Under the pieces are notes generated by a model. The model searched no databases, was not told where the DNA came from, and worked only from the letters and a program-made list of their open reading frames with translations. Positions 46,932 through 58,989 of a stretch of 64,000 nt of DNA are shown in pieces. The first letter of the stretch is position 1, and every line of letters starts with the position of its first letter. Made by a program: the position numbers and the translations under genes. This stretch comes from Aaosphaeria pasadenensis. Taxonomy: Eukaryota > Ascomycota > Dothideomycetes > Pleosporales. The stretch is from contig JAKLMB010000028.1 in the NCBI GenBank assembly GCA_022813625.1, positions 372,001 to 436,000 on the forward strand, read 5' to 3'.

Positions 46932-49288
46932 GGCTAGAGAGTTCGTCGCGTGCGCCGGGACACTTTTCGGAGGCGACTTCTTGCGCTTGAAAAAGGGTAT
47001 CGTGCCGGATGAGCGAACGAAGTAAGGATGAAGAGAGCTTCTCGGGAAGCCCTTATTGCGGGAGGGGAGGGAGGGAGAGCGGCTGTGAGATGTGGAGTGA
47101 GGATATGAAGGTGGGAGTTCGAAGGCGGCGGTGGCAGCTGTCGTGGTGTTGATCGGGGTGCGGGACCGGGGTCCAGGCGACCGCTAGCTAGTGCAAGCTG
47201 CGGCGGAAGTCCCTTTGTGTATCTACTTACACTTGTAGGCAAGAGGCTCTCCAAACGCACGAGAGTCTCTGGAGGGAAAGAACCTGGATAGCGGACTGAA
47301 AACGACGCGGTCGCTCGCGGTACGCTTCGAAGAGGGAGAAGAAAAGAGGGGATGGGGGAGAGATGCAGTGTTCGAGGGTGAGGATGAGGGGAGTGGGCGC
47401 TGGGGAGGTTTTGTGAATCACCACCGTCAGGCTCCCGCGCGAAGGCAACGGTCTTGGCAGCAATCGATATCTCTACAGAGTGGTAGATACTAATGAGTAG
47501 ATGTTTACTGACCAAGGTACTTGTAGATAGGTAGAAATATTGATGTGCCTACCTAGGTAGCTAAACACTCTGTATGGCTCAGCTGGAATTAATTCCGTTT
47601 CGTCTCGTTTCCTTCTATTCCGCTTGTATTCTCTGACCTTAAGTTATAGTTGAAATAGGGTAACTTCCTCGTTCATTCAGTACAGAATGATAAGTGATAT
47701 TTGCAATGGTCACTAATGGGAACATCGAAATCTAGGTACTTTTAAACAAGTGCCAAACAAGGACCTGTTCCGGTACAAACGACTCCATTCATCAGAAGAC
47801 TTGAAAAACCACTGTACAATATACATACAATACCACATTGCACAAACAAATGGTGCAATTCGTCGAGTGTACAACCTGCAGCCGCACAGGTGCACAGCTC
47901 ACACTCTGCTCACTCAGATCATCATGCAGGCATTGATTCTTGTCAGCATCTCGAGCATTGTTACTCGGCTTACCTGCTGAGGAACCCTGGGAACCTTGAT
48001 CGAGTTGCATGCATTCGTTCAATTTACCCCCTTTTCCTTTGACCTTTCCGATTCCATACCAGAGACAGAACGGTTTTTTCCCTAGGAACGTGACATGATA
48101 TTAGCGAAGTTCGCTACATGTCAACTCACTGCTCTGTCATAAGGCTCAACATTATACGCTAATATATAGGTTTCTGGGTACCTGATGCATGATGCATTAT
48201 ACCCACCTACGAGGTACCTTATGTATCGAATCACCTCAACGTCTTCGTTTTATTAAGTTGATCTTTAGTTTAACCTACCATTCAATTATTTCGTATTGTT
48301 GTTACGAGTACGGAGTAGAATAAGCAGAAAGGAGATACTAAATGTTTGCTGATCCCTCCTTCGCATTGTATCACGACTTAGGGTTGGTACTACACTCATG
48401 ACCCAGACCCGCTACTAATGACGTATTCTATGACCAAATCCATCAAACCACAACCACAACCACCAAACAATTCTCCAAAACTAGATATCTTACAACACTT
48501 CGAAATCTACACATGTTCTCAATCACTGCCAGTTAATGTAAAACAAAAGCTGAGAATGAGGGGGAGGAATGGAGGGCGGAGGGGTGTAAGGGGGTGAGGT
48601 GGTTGGCGAGGGATCCGGTCGATGGGGAGGATTGGGCCCGTGGTTTGGAGTTAGGAGAGGTTGAGGAGGCAGAGGGAGGGGGAGGGGTACTGGTTTATCT
48701 ATGTGTGTGGGTGTGTTTGTGTACGGAATAGTATACCATCAGGAGTTGAATCGGGTCTTCTGTTGCATAGAAGAGAAGATGAAACACGTACGAATATCTG
48801 AAGATTTAGTTGATACCACTGCGTAAAGTGGGTGTTTGTATTGTCTTTCGATCTCTACTACATCTTCTACTGGCCAGACTGATACCTCACCTACAACACC
48901 GCGAGGACCAGCCGCTATATTAATAGAATCCCAAATCCTGAGCGGGATGGAAGAGTCGCTATGTGGCAATCAAAACAAAATGGAATAGAACAGAGTAGAA
49001 CGGAACAAGTATAACCCAAGGAGAATTCCAGTTGTGCAATTGGGCTGCCGTGTTGATGCCATGAATCATAGGGGAGGAGATACAAAAGGAGAAGAAAACG
49101 CCAACAACGACCATGTATGCAAAGGAAATGTGAACTACGCAGGGATAGTATGTGCCCACCGAAGACCGAGAAACGCCTTGGATCTTTAACCTTGAGCGAA
49201 CTCGATGCGGAAAACAAGGGAGAAACTTCAGCAGAATAGGAAATGTGTTTGCAAAACTACTAGTACGGATGAGAAAAGAGAGTATGGG
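46932..49288. other. 2.4 kb stretch between cul1 promoter and SRF1-like 3' end
   Basis: Likely long cul1 leader at 46932-47500 (GGGAGG-rich in plus sense). CCTACCTAGGTAG lies at 47549-47561 and TGATGCATGATGCATTA near 48183-48199. G-rich run at about 48560-48690. No gene seen. Confidence 0.5.
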
Positions 49289-50624
49289 CTACCGGGCCAC
49301 TCGTTCAATAAGTCTGCACAAATGTTAGCAACGGGACTACCAATGACATCCGGAGAGACCAACCTGAGTGTACTGATGGCAAAAGTCATCAACCACGCCA
49401 CGAGCGCGATCAGCAATGTTGCAGTCAGCGCCTTCTGTCGCACACAAATATCCCTACTAAATCGACAGAAGTTCGTGATCTCTGTCTCTTCGCAAGCCCA
49501 GCGCTCGTCCGTCAGAGCCTGGAACGCCAGACTGAGATTGGCCGAATCGAAAACGATGAAGAATAAATCCATGAAGATGAGTCGCATTTTGGCATTGTGA
49601 GAACGCAGTCCGAGAGGTTTTGAGGTGTACTCGTCATAGGTGATGTAGGTGGTGTAGACGATAGCGACAATGTCGACAATCAGGGCGAGCCAGGTAGATG
49701 AGTTGTTCTCGCAGCCCGCGGTTGTGGATTTGTCGAAGATGGAGCCGGCAAGACCAAGTGCAAGACAGGAAAAAGCCAGGACGGTGAGTCGGAACGCAGC
49801 GGGTACCATGGGATGATTCATGAGGACTCTATGCGTACGGATGATGCGACGACGTCGTTTGCTCGCATTCAACAACCACCACCCTTGATCTTCCTCCTCT
49901 TCATCCTTGTCTATCGGATCCCACGGAGTCTCCAGATCTGGCATGTTCTCCTTCATCCAATCGTCGTCCACGACCTGCCCTCGATTGGAAGTCGGCGGAC
50001 GAACATAGTCGTAGTCGGAGGCTTTGGCGAATTGTTGCCATTTCGAGGCGTGCTCGGCGACAGGCGAAGTGATGGTGACCGGAGTTCCTTCTCTTACATG
50101 ATCGAAGTGACGTCCTGCTACAGCATTGGCTTTGGGAGTGGGCATATGATTGTGAGAGGCGGGGCGGATGCTCGTAGGGGTCCGGGGCAAGAGGAGGGAC
50201 GTTGGGTCCGCATTCTCGTCTTCTTCGGCGGATTGCACCCAGGCTGCGGAGGGCACGGTTAGTTGAATGCGAAGAGAAGGGTCGAATCTATAGAATTCTT
50301 CTTACGTGGAAGTGTGCGAACGGCGCGCTGACGGTCCCGGTTGTCCGCCGCGGTGCTACCTTTGGAGGAAGCCAGGGTGTGGGGATTGGAAGATATGGAA
50401 TGAGAGTGGGACTTCCGCACAGCAGCACCGTCTGCTAGATCCTCGGAGGCGCGGTCGCGATTGATCGAAGAGACTCCAGAGACTCCAGAGAGCGGACGAG
50501 GGGAGTGTGCGGAAGATGAGGAGGGCGGAGGAGGCAGGGCGGAGGGAAGGAGGTGGCCATGGGAGGAGCGTGAGGTTGCTATTGGGGTGCCATTGTTGTG
50601 GTCGACCATGGGTTGGCCGGGCAT
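49289..50624 (-). CDS. SRF1-like regulator of phospholipase D
   Basis: Fungal integral membrane protein of the SRF1 type; yeast SRF1 regulates phospholipase D (Spo14). Exons 50624-50306, 50243-49364 and 49313-49289 total 1,224 nt and 407 residues. The last exon is only 25 nt (RLIERVAR after the splice). The N-terminal 150 residues are disordered Ser/His/Pro-rich. Then follow PPWVQSAEEDENAD and a basic juxtamembrane patch NASKRRRRIIRTHRVLMNHP. Four membrane spans follow: AFRLTVLAFSCLALGLAGSI; WLALIVDIVAIVYTTYI; LIFMDLFFIVFDSANLSLAF; and ATLLIALVAWLMTFAIS. YDEYTSKPLGLRSHNAKMRL between spans 2 and 3 is a family-like block. Assignment rests on my memory of this family, so it is good but not certain. 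Confidence 0.75.
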
Positions 50625-52172
50625 GCTTGTCTCGCCGTCGCCGTTGAAGGGGAGCCGCTGTGGTTGCCCTGGGGTGGCTGAGGACTTGACTGGATCTCAC
50701 CACGCAAGACTGCCAGAGGACGACTGAATGGATGAATGATAGGGACAGCACAGGCAGCAGGTGAGGTATATTATCAAGGGCGCCAGCCGCTCGCCTTGGC
50801 GGACAGCGAGCGACGGCGGCAGTGCTGGGAAATTATGTAGGGGTTACTGATGCGGCTCTGGGCGACATGGAAGGCGACTGTGGATGACGGAAAACGGAAT
50901 TCCAAAGACGCAGTCGTCGGTTTGAACGGGGTAGATGAATGAATGGAAACGAAAAGAATGGATGATTGTTGGTGTTGTTGTTCAACGATGGGGTGTGTGT
51001 GTATGAGGAGGAGTACTGTTTACGAGAGAGCGAGTGGAGTGCAGTCAGTGTCAGTGTGTAGTCGTGTTTCTTTTGGGGATGACCGGGGCAGGGAAATTAA
51101 GAGGTTCGTGATCAGCGACAGGGAACATCAATTAGCTAGCATGCCTACTCTTTAGTCACTCGTAACCTTGCGCATGCGCATCCACGATGCACGATGTATG
51201 ATGTATCTACAAAATACCGAGTCCACAGCGGAGCAAGTACGAGTAAGTTGTAAGTACCTACCTAGGTATCTACGGAGTACCGTGTAGTAGGGTAGCTCAA
51301 AGCAAGGCAGCTCCGCCCCAGGTCCAGTTCCGCATCCATCGCCTCATGTGATTCCACCTCGGGCACTGATAACCATGGATCCTGACCCCAAAATGCCTTG
51401 GAATTGAATCATAGTACGACAATGCCTCGAATTACAGCATGGCGATGTCATTTATCCATCCATTCACCCATCCCGTATCGTTTAGTATTGACCATGGGAT
51501 TCTGCCACTGTCAGATCAGTCTTCTACGACGTCTACAGTTGAAGCCCTGCACACCGTTATTCTGGAGGACATAGGTAGACATTGTGACAGTCAGGCGCCA
51601 AACCCAATTAAGAATTGACAAAACAAGCTTAACAGTAAAGTTAGATGATCTAGTCCACTTTGGTGCTGATCTGCTCCCTTTTGGTCTAGTCTGATCCGGT
51701 GCTGCTCATCCCCATCTAATTCGTCCGAGCTACATGATACGTCCCATGTCCTCTACCTCTACTGTTCTGGTGCTGTCTCTGTGCTGTCTCTGTGCTGTAT
51801 TCTACCGTATTGTGCTGTATTATGCGCTACTTCTTTGATGCCGCGGTGCTTTACTAGTGGCGAGTGCTTTGCTGTGCCTCCTTCGTCATCGTTGAAACCA
51901 TCTACTCGTAGTTAAGCTGCTTGAATGTTCGCCGCCACCCACCACCCTACCACTCATTCCGCCGTCCCATACAGAAAATATACAATACACAAGCTTGACC
52001 ACCCATCATGTCTCGCGTCGCCCACTTCTAAAATTTGTTTCTGTACCTGCGCCTTCGTGCGCCCGCGCGCTGCCACTTTCCAAAGCTCCTGTCTCATCCT
52101 GCCCAGCTTTCGCCTCCGCCTATAGCCAACCACCACCACCATTCTTTCCACCCCCAGAAACCTTTGTGCGAC
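50625..52172. promoter_or_regulatory. Divergent intergenic region, SRF1-like and KHE-type genes
   Basis: 1.55 kb between opposite start codons. Contains TACCTACCTAGGTA at 51255-51268 and a GTGCTGTCTCT tandem at 51770-51799. No gene seen. Confidence 0.5.
51770..51799. repeat. 11-bp tandem repeat
   Basis: GTGCTGTCTCT twice, then GTGCTGTA, in the leader region of the KHE-type gene. Confidence 0.75.
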
Positions 52173-53262
52173 ATGCGCCTCTTTCTATTGCCCATCTCCA
52201 CGCGACGTACGCTGATCTATTGTGAGAAGCTGCACGAGAAGGCCGCCAGCGAACGTTCGCTCCTCGACAAAGCTACCTTCAAAGCCAATGACCTGTGGGT
52301 GAACTGGGAAAAGGATGAGAAGTCCCCATTGGGTTGGAAGAAGAAGGTTACCACGTATGGAAACCAGCTCTTGAAGAGAATACCGTACGAGGAATGGGGG
52401 CTCAAGACCATACCGGCACTTACCGCAAGGCGGAAGAAGGCCATTGAGGACGGGAAAGAGAAATACCAGGTCATGTTCCCGGGGCTCTACCTCCACCAGA
52501 ACAAGGTGCCCGAGATCTTGAAAAAGATGGCCTCGGAGCGCGTTGCGATGCATAGAAACAAATTGGTGTGGAGCATTGTGGCCATGCCGTTCACGGCACC
52601 CTTCATGCTGATACCTGTGTACGTTTGTCCTTCGACATGTTGCAAAGACCCCCTTCAATACTGACGATATTGCGCAGAATTCCCAATCTCCCGTTCTTCT
52701 ATCTAGTTTATAGAGCATATTCTCATTGGAAAGGTATGTTTCAGGTCCACAATATCCACCATGACCTTCGCTGACCAGACCAGCATTGACGGGCTCGAAA
52801 CATCTCGACTTCATCCTCCAACATAACCTTCCTACTCCCCACCCATCCTGGGAACTCGACGAAGTCTACACGGCTGGCTTGATGTATCCCACGCGGGCAA
52901 TCTCTCGTGCTGCGCCACGACCGACCAAAGAGCAAGCACAGGAGGTGGCTCGAGTAGTTGAACAGCAGACAAACGGCGGCGATGAGGACGTCATGGTGCT
53001 GCAAAAGTGGAACGGCAAGCTCATCGCCGAGCAATTCCACCTTCCTGACATGGAAGTCGAAATTGAACGAGCCGTGGAACAGGTAGAGGATTCGATAAAG
53101 GCCAGAGACGAGCTCATTGAGGAGAAGTTGGAGCTGGAGAAGGCCACCGCCAAAGAAGGCCGTACCGCCAAGGACGAATTACCAGACGAAGTTCTCAAGC
53201 CCCTGGAACAAACCGAGAAAGAAATCCACAAAAAAGCCGAGAAGGTCGCCGAGAAGCAATGA
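52173..53262 (+). CDS. Mitochondrial K+/H+ exchange-related protein (Mit_KHE1 family)
   Basis: Inner mitochondrial membrane protein of the family linked to K+/H+ exchange in yeast mitochondria. Exons 52173-52618, 52678-52733 and 52784-53262 total 981 nt and 326 residues. The start MRLFLLPISTRRTLIYCEKL is the conserved N-terminus of the family, which fixes the start codon; an upstream in-frame Met at 52035 is in leader. Core: LWVNWEKDEKSPLGWKKKV, then the hydrophobic stretch WSIVAMPFTAPFMLIPVIPN followed by LPFFYLVYRAYSHWKALTGS, split by both introns. The last 100 residues are charged coiled coil (Glu/Lys-rich). Convergent with the dehydrogenase gene. Confidence 0.87.
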
Positions 53263-53579
53263 TTGATGTAAGGATGCCATTGTCAGGCCTGTATTACAAC
53301 AGGATCTACGTACGCCACACGCCTTGTATTATGTGTATGATAATCGGTGTATGAAAAAGCATGGGGTTTGGGCGCTGGGCGGATGGTGGGAGGATATAGT
53401 GTTCACTTTCATACGCACATAGATACCATTTCGCATGGGTTGACGGAATCTTCTCTCCTTGGACTTAGCAGTGAGTGAAGACTCCACTATTCCGTACTTT
53501 GTATGCCGTTACTCAATGAACAAGAATTAAAAGAGATGCTGTAGGATTCGTTATTGCGTCCATTACTTCTAATTCATCT
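53263..53579. other. Convergent 3'-flank
   Basis: 317 bp between the KHE-type and dehydrogenase stop codons; nothing else recognised. Confidence 0.6.
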
Positions 53580-54502
53580 TTACATGCTATTATAGCCTCC
53601 ATCAACCGGAAGACCTATTCCAGTCACCCATGCCGCGTCGTCACTCGCCAGGAAGAGCGCAATTCTCGCGACGTCCTTTGCACTACCAATTCCACGGAAC
53701 GGATGCATCGCCTCTACCTTCTCTCTGAGGTCCTTGTTCCTCAGGAACTCCTCCGTGAAGGAGGTATGTGTATCTGTATGATATCAGCACTCTGAACAAT
53801 CCAATCTTCGACAACATTCAGGAACTCCCTGTACACCAAGAAATCCCCAAACAGGAAAACAAAGAGAAAGAAACATAACCACTTACATCCCGGACAGATA
53901 GCATTAACATGAATCCGATCCTCCGCGCAATCCCACGCCGCCGTCTTCGTGAGACCAACAACCCCATGCTTCGACGCCACATACCCAGCCGTCTGCCTCG
54001 ACCCATTCAACCCCAACACACTCCCCAGATTCACAATCCACCCCCTATCGCCATTCGCATGCGGCTCCTGCTTCCTCATCTGCAGCGCCGCGTACTTCGT
54101 CCCCAGGAACACGCCCCGCAGGTTCACCGCCTGCGTCTTATCCCAGTACTCCTCCGGGTAGTCCCATATGGGCCGCGGGTCGCTCCCCTCGATGCCGATG
54201 CCCGCGTTGTTCACCATGATGTCCACGCGGCCGAAGTGCGATACCGCCTGCGTGATGAGGTTCTGCACGTCGGATGTCTGCGAGGTGTCGCATTTTACGA
54301 AGATGGTCTTTGCGCCGAGCTTCTCGACCTCTTGGACGGTCGTCAGGGTGGTTTCTTCCGCTTTCTCAGGCCGCGAATCTTCGCGGATGTCGGAGCATAC
54401 GATCGAGGCGCCTTCGGATGCGTACAGGATGGCGATGGCGCGCCCGATGCCGCTGGACGAGCCGGTTATGACGGCGATTTTGTTGGCGAGGCGGCCTGTC
54501 AT
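53580..54502 (-). CDS. Short-chain dehydrogenase/reductase
   Basis: Classical SDR, NAD(P)-dependent, 269 residues from exons 54502-53887 and 53773-53580 (113-nt intron GTAAGT...TACAG). The cofactor loop TGSSSGIG covers residues 13-20, with Asp38 after the second strand (CSDIR) favouring NAD over NADP. NNAG is at 98-101. The catalytic set is Ser161, Tyr174 and Lys178 (YVASK). The C-terminus has MHPFRGIGSAKDVARIALFLA and VDGGYNSM, standard for the classical family. Substrate cannot be read from sequence. Start at MTGRLANK; an upstream in-frame Met extension is atypical for the family. No neighbouring biosynthetic genes suggest a pathway. Its third positions are noticeably GC-rich in the middle. 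Confidence 0.87.
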
Positions 54503-55411
54503 GATGGTAGACGAAGTATCTTCGTAACTCAAACTTGGGGTATATAGGTTAGATCTACTGTAATCTTCAAAGGGGAAATATGTATATATATGGCAAGGGG
54601 AAATGGTCGTACAGCGAGCACTCAAAGACCTAATAGCACCGGGCTACTTTATATACACCTACGTACACCTACTTATAGTATACAAGGCCGAGCAACATTA
54701 CACTAATTCGTAATTCATTTCCCCAATCCATAGCTACCACCATGTCTCCCGAGAATCCCGCGTATGTTCATGCAGTGTATTCTGTACCATTCATGGTGGG
54801 GCAGGCATGCAGGCCTAGCCGGCCTCGGCCTTTTCTCAACCTTGCCGTAATACCTATTCTGTTTTATCGAGTAAGTGCTCGTACGTGTTCATGGGACTGC
54901 ATTTATCACTTATTTCTGTGTCACGGTTTCACTATTGGAAGTGCACTCTTGAGGGAGTCCCTTCCGCTACCCATTATGATCAGTTTAGGTTACTTGGTTG
55001 ATCACATCTTTGGCTGGATAGGATAGTGTATGCCACCGTACCCCTACTTTAAAAGACTGGCTCAATGGGTTGGTTCAAATTGTACGAATCCAATCAAAAG
55101 TGGCATTCAAGATCAGAACAAAATCTATATCTCCCATTACACTTCTTACCTTGTACCCCTGGCCGTGACGATGAAATGCCCAACCTTAACAGGGCGTTCA
55201 TCAACATGGCAGCATGGTACCCCTTCCGTACTAGCGCCCTCGAACGCGCAGAACAACGTCATCCAGCATCACCAAACCCTCCAATCAACACCGGCAATAC
55301 ATTCACCATCTTCAAAATATCCAAAGCTACAAAAACAGCAATTCTACAACACAAACGCATAAATTTCTCAATTAAACCACTAATACGAACCCGTCTAACA
55401 ACCAAACAACC
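54503..55411. promoter_or_regulatory. Divergent promoter region, dehydrogenase and Scn1 genes
   Basis: 909 bp between opposite starts. A leader-like A/C-rich run precedes the scn1 start. A small frame from ATG 54742 in good context reads MSPENPA and then GTATGT; I could not extend it into a gene. Confidence 0.5.
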
Positions 55412-56620
55412 ATGGACCCCCCACCAGAAAAAGAACCCTTCCCCTGGTCCATAGGCGTCTACGACGCCCACTGCCACCCAACCGACACCATGGCGAGCAT
55501 ACCCGCCATCTCGACCATGAAAACCCGGATCCTCACCGTCATGGCGACGCGGTCGCAGGACCAAGAGCTAGTAACCTCCGTGGCGGACTCCCACAGCGTG
55601 AAGTCCCCCTTCCCGGAGAAGTGGTCGGACGACGAGAGGATAGTGCCGTGCTTTGGGTGGCACCCGTGGTTCTCGCACCAGATGTACGTCGCAGAGGGAG
55701 ATGATGTGGGTGATGTGGAGGCGCTGGGGGATCTGGTGGGGGAGGAGAAGGTGAGGCATTATCAGGGTGTGTTGTTGCCGCGTCGTGACGATCCGAGCGA
55801 GGAGGACCTGAGGATCTTTCGTGCGCTGCCGGATCCGACGCCCTTTCAGAAGTTCCTGGCGGAGGCGAAGAGGCAGTTGCAGAAGTATCCGCTCGCTCAG
55901 GTGGGGGAAATCGGCCTCGATCGCTCGTTCAGGGTGCCGGAACCGTGGGCGCCGGACCTAGAGGATAAGCGTGATAAGACGCTCACGATAGGTGGCCGTG
56001 AGGGAAGGAGGTTGACGCCGTTCCGAGTGGACATGAAGCACCAGAAGATGATCGTGAAGATGCAATTCCAGCTCGCGGCGGAAATGAACCGGGCGGTCAG
56101 CGTGCACGGAGTGCAAGCTCACGGCATGGTATTCGACACACTGAAAGAGTTATACGAAGGACATGAGAAGAAGGTCCTGAGCAAGCGTGAGAAGAAGAAA
56201 CAAGGCACGAACCAGACAACGGAAACATCTCAAAGCGAGGTAGACACCGAAACAACAAGCCCCCCTTACCCTCCTCGAATCTGCCTTCACTCCTATTCAG
56301 GGAATGCGTCGAACTTCAAACAGTACCTCAACCCAGCCATCCCAGTAGAAATCTTCGCAAGCTTCTCTACGGCTATAAATCTATCAGACGACCTCGACGG
56401 CGAGACGCCGAAGAGCTTCGAGGAAATGATACAGATCGTACCCGACCACATGTTGCTCATAGAAAGCGACTTGCACACCGCTGGCGAGCACATGGACACG
56501 CGAATCGAGGACATCGCGAGGAGGATATGCAAGGTCAAGGGCTGGAAGTTGGAAGACGGAGTGAGGATCCTTGGAGATAATTGGAGACGGTTCATTTTTG
56601 GCGACGTGAGGGATGGCTGA
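55412..56620 (+). CDS. scn1: TatD-family metal-dependent hydrolase, Scn1 (Cut9-interacting) type
   Basis: Intronless, 402 residues. Amidohydrolase-fold TatD protein; the fission-yeast relative Scn1 interacts with APC/C subunit Cut9. Metal ligands are recognisable: DAHCHPTD (His20, His22), QVGEIGLDRSF with the bridging Glu near residue 165, VHGVQAHG, LHSYSGNASNFKQYL, and the late LIESDLHTAGEH with the catalytic Asp. FGWHPWFSHQ is also a TatD landmark. Inserts between the strands, including an acidic stretch near residue 95 and a Lys/Thr/Ser-rich loop near 255-285, are typical of the fungal Scn1 branch. Whether it is a nuclease or an APC/C partner cannot be decided from sequence. Confidence 0.87.
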   Translation: MDPPPEKEPFPWSIGVYDAHCHPTDTMASIPAISTMKTRILTVMATRSQDQELVTSVADSHSVKSPFPEKWSDDERIVPCFGWHPWFSHQMYVAEGDDVGDVEALGDLVGEEKVRHYQGVLLPRRDDPSEEDLRIFRALPDPTPFQKFLAEAKRQLQKYPLAQVGEIGLDRSFRVPEPWAPDLEDKRDKTLTIGGREGRRLTPFRVDMKHQKMIVKMQFQLAAEMNRAVSVHGVQAHGMVFDTLKELYEGHEKKVLSKREKKKQGTNQTTETSQSEVDTETTSPPYPPRICLHSYSGNASNFKQYLNPAIPVEIFASFSTAINLSDDLDGETPKSFEEMIQIVPDHMLLIESDLHTAGEHMDTRIEDIARRICKVKGWKLEDGVRILGDNWRRFIFGDVRDG

Positions 56621-57168
56621 AAGTGATTATATCTAGTTGGAGAGAGCATGTTGCGTCTGCTGCTGCCTTCATTTATGTGATGATGTGTGTATGATCTGAC
56701 GTTAGCATAGGGCATCATGTAGTATACTTGTAGAACGCATAGCGATTATGATCTAAGAATCATTTCTGCCCTGAAGCAACCCTTTCCCATCTCTATAACG
56801 ACAAATTCTCGCCAACGTACATACACAATAACAACGAACCCAGCACACCAAACCCTTCGACAGTCACATACATCGGCTCCCGAGTTCGACCAATGTATCC
56901 TAACATACCACAAATCGTCCGTCCTGCCTTAAGTCTTTCAGTGCCTGTCAGTCACATCCTGCCTGCATAGTGTTGCAAAAGGTTCATAAGTACGCCGTGA
57001 ATATACAACCGCTATGTCTATATGAGGGAACAGTGCAACAAAGTCAAGCGCTGGTACGTAGAACTTCTATTGATGATGCTCGTACTCTCCTGGCTCAAAA
57101 GAAGAAGAATAGAAAATGGCAATTGTGACTTTCCTCTAAACACATCAAACCCCCAAAGCTCCCCCCTC
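56621..57168. other. Convergent 3'-flank of scn1 and END3
   Basis: 548 bp; no gene seen. Confidence 0.6.
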
Positions 57169-58464
57169 TCATCGACTCGCCTTCTCGTCGTCGATCTGCC
57201 TCCTGAGGTCCGCCAAAACCTCCTGCCTCCTATCCAAATGGCTCTGCAAGCCATCGACCTGCTCCTGCACCGTCTGTATATCCTCCCTGATGCTCCCGAG
57301 CCCCTTCACCGCGCCGCCGTCCCCGCTATCCAGTTCCCGCAGCACACCCCGCTTGTAGTCCAGCAGCGTCTCGAGTTCGCGCTTGACGAGCGCGGGCGTC
57401 GAGTCCCGCTTCCCGCCCCGCCTCCTCTCCGCATCCTTCTCCACTCTCTCCATCTTCTCCTCCAGCTCCCGCAGCTGCTTCTTCAGCCGCACCTCTTCCC
57501 AGTCCTCCGTGGTGCGTCCCCCGAAATCCGTGCCCCGCGCCTTCGCGCCGTAGCTGCCCGCGCGGTCGCCGACCCCCAGCCGCGTGAGATACGCATCGCC
57601 GAACTTCGCCTTCTTGCCCGCCGCCGTGTTGTCGTCGGCGCGCTCCGCCCACCGCTGGCCCGTCCGCTCAACGTCGTAGTCGATGTGCGCCTTCTCGAAG
57701 CTCTGTCGCAGGCTCGGGGGAACGCTGCGGGGCACGCGGAACCCCTCGCTCCGCTGGTTGAGTATGTGGAGGAAGGCGAGGCATGCGTCCTTGCCGACAG
57801 ACTCCTTCGCCTTGGGGTTCACGAGGTTCCATGCGAACCGCACGTCTGAGTCTGGCACGTTGTCGAGCGAGTCGAAGAGCCCGTTCAGCGCTTCGAATGA
57901 TATGTTGCCCTGGTGGTCTCGGTTCGCCGTGTAGATCTCTTCGTACTTGGACTTGTCCCCCGGCGACATGTACCAGTCGAAGCCGTCTCGCAGGCCGGGG
58001 GTGTCGTCGTCGTCTTCTACGGCTTCGAAGGCGGGTTGCGAGCCGGTGAGCGCGCGGCTGGCTTGCACGAGGTGGGCCTTGGATTCGGGGACGAGCCAGT
58101 CTGGGAGGGATTTGGGTACGTCGACGGATTCCTGGGGTGTTGTGTTAGTTGATATGCTGCTAGGGATTATACAGTAGCTGTAATCCCCCCGTTAGGAATT
58201 GGACCACCACGGGAGATTACATACTCCATTGATGAGGTCGAAGATCAAACGCATGGCAACGCAGAACTCTTCAAAGTCGAGCTTTCCATCATTGTCCACA
58301 TCTGCAAGATCCCACACCCGCTCTAACTGGTCATCTCGCAGTTGGCTGTTCTTTAGTACTGGTGCAGCTTGTGCGCCATCAAGGAAATTCGATCCTTGAG
58401 ACAGCGAGCTGAAGATTTCCCAGTACTTCTCAATCTCATCTTGCTCGATCCGTCGGGGCGCCAT
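57169..58464 (-). CDS. END3: END3, EH-domain endocytosis and actin-patch protein
   Basis: Subunit of the Pan1/Sla1/End3 complex that links endocytosis to actin. Exons 58464-58225 and 58131-57169 (93-nt intron GTATGT...CCCAG) give 400 residues, normal for END3. EH domain 1 spans residues 1-95: EIEKYWEIFSSLSQGSNFLDG, the EF-hand loop DVDNDGKLDFEEF (Asp55-Glu66), then FCVAMRLIFDLING. EH domain 2 spans about 130-230 with WYMSPGDKSKYEEIY and SFEALNGLFDSLDNVPDSDV; its calcium loop is degenerate. The C-terminus is a coiled coil from about residue 280 (LREEDIQ- and QLRELEEKME-type heptads) that binds Pan1. All family parts are present. Confidence 0.92.
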
Positions 58465-58989
58465 TGGGTATATCTAGTGGGATGCGAGAAGGAAACGGTT
58501 GTGCGGGTCTGGTGTGACGTGAGGTTGGAGCGTGGTGATGGCGGAGCTATGGGCCGCGACAGCTCCCCTTGACCCTTGACTACCAACCCGTGTCTTGGCA
58601 CATTGGGTACAGTTGCTGTCACCCCTTTAACGGATTCTACATAAGGATGCACATTTCCTACTGGACGGTTGATTATGGTATGAAATATTATGTTGTATCT
58701 TCATTGACTACTATGTATGATTTCCCCACCCTATTAGATTACTCTGAAGGCAAGTCAAGATTGTAGTTCAGATGCGCAAGTGACCGTATATCCGGTCCCA
58801 GACCTTTTTTTTGTACCAAAACGGCACGCCAGATGCAGAGCTAAGGAATGACAATATGCTCGTCAGATGCTTGTATGAAATCAGAAATATAAAAAATAAA
58901 CAGAAAAACCAGGAGAGATCCGTCATGGAGGACATAAGTAACAACAACTCCTCTAAAAAATGCTACAAAGCGACATTCAGTTTAACAAT
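58465..58989. other. END3 promoter and chitin synthase 3' flank
   Basis: 525 bp; tandem minus-strand genes, AT-rich near 58680-58740. No gene seen. Confidence 0.6.

Noticed and set aside
46934..47515. 193-codon minus-strand frame upstream of cullin-1
   Set aside because: Pro/Ser/Arg-rich leader sequence not in line with the cullin start; better read as 5' UTR.
57022..57849. 275-codon plus-strand frame rich in Leu/Arg/Pro
   Set aside because: Antisense shadow of the GC-rich END3 coiled-coil exon.
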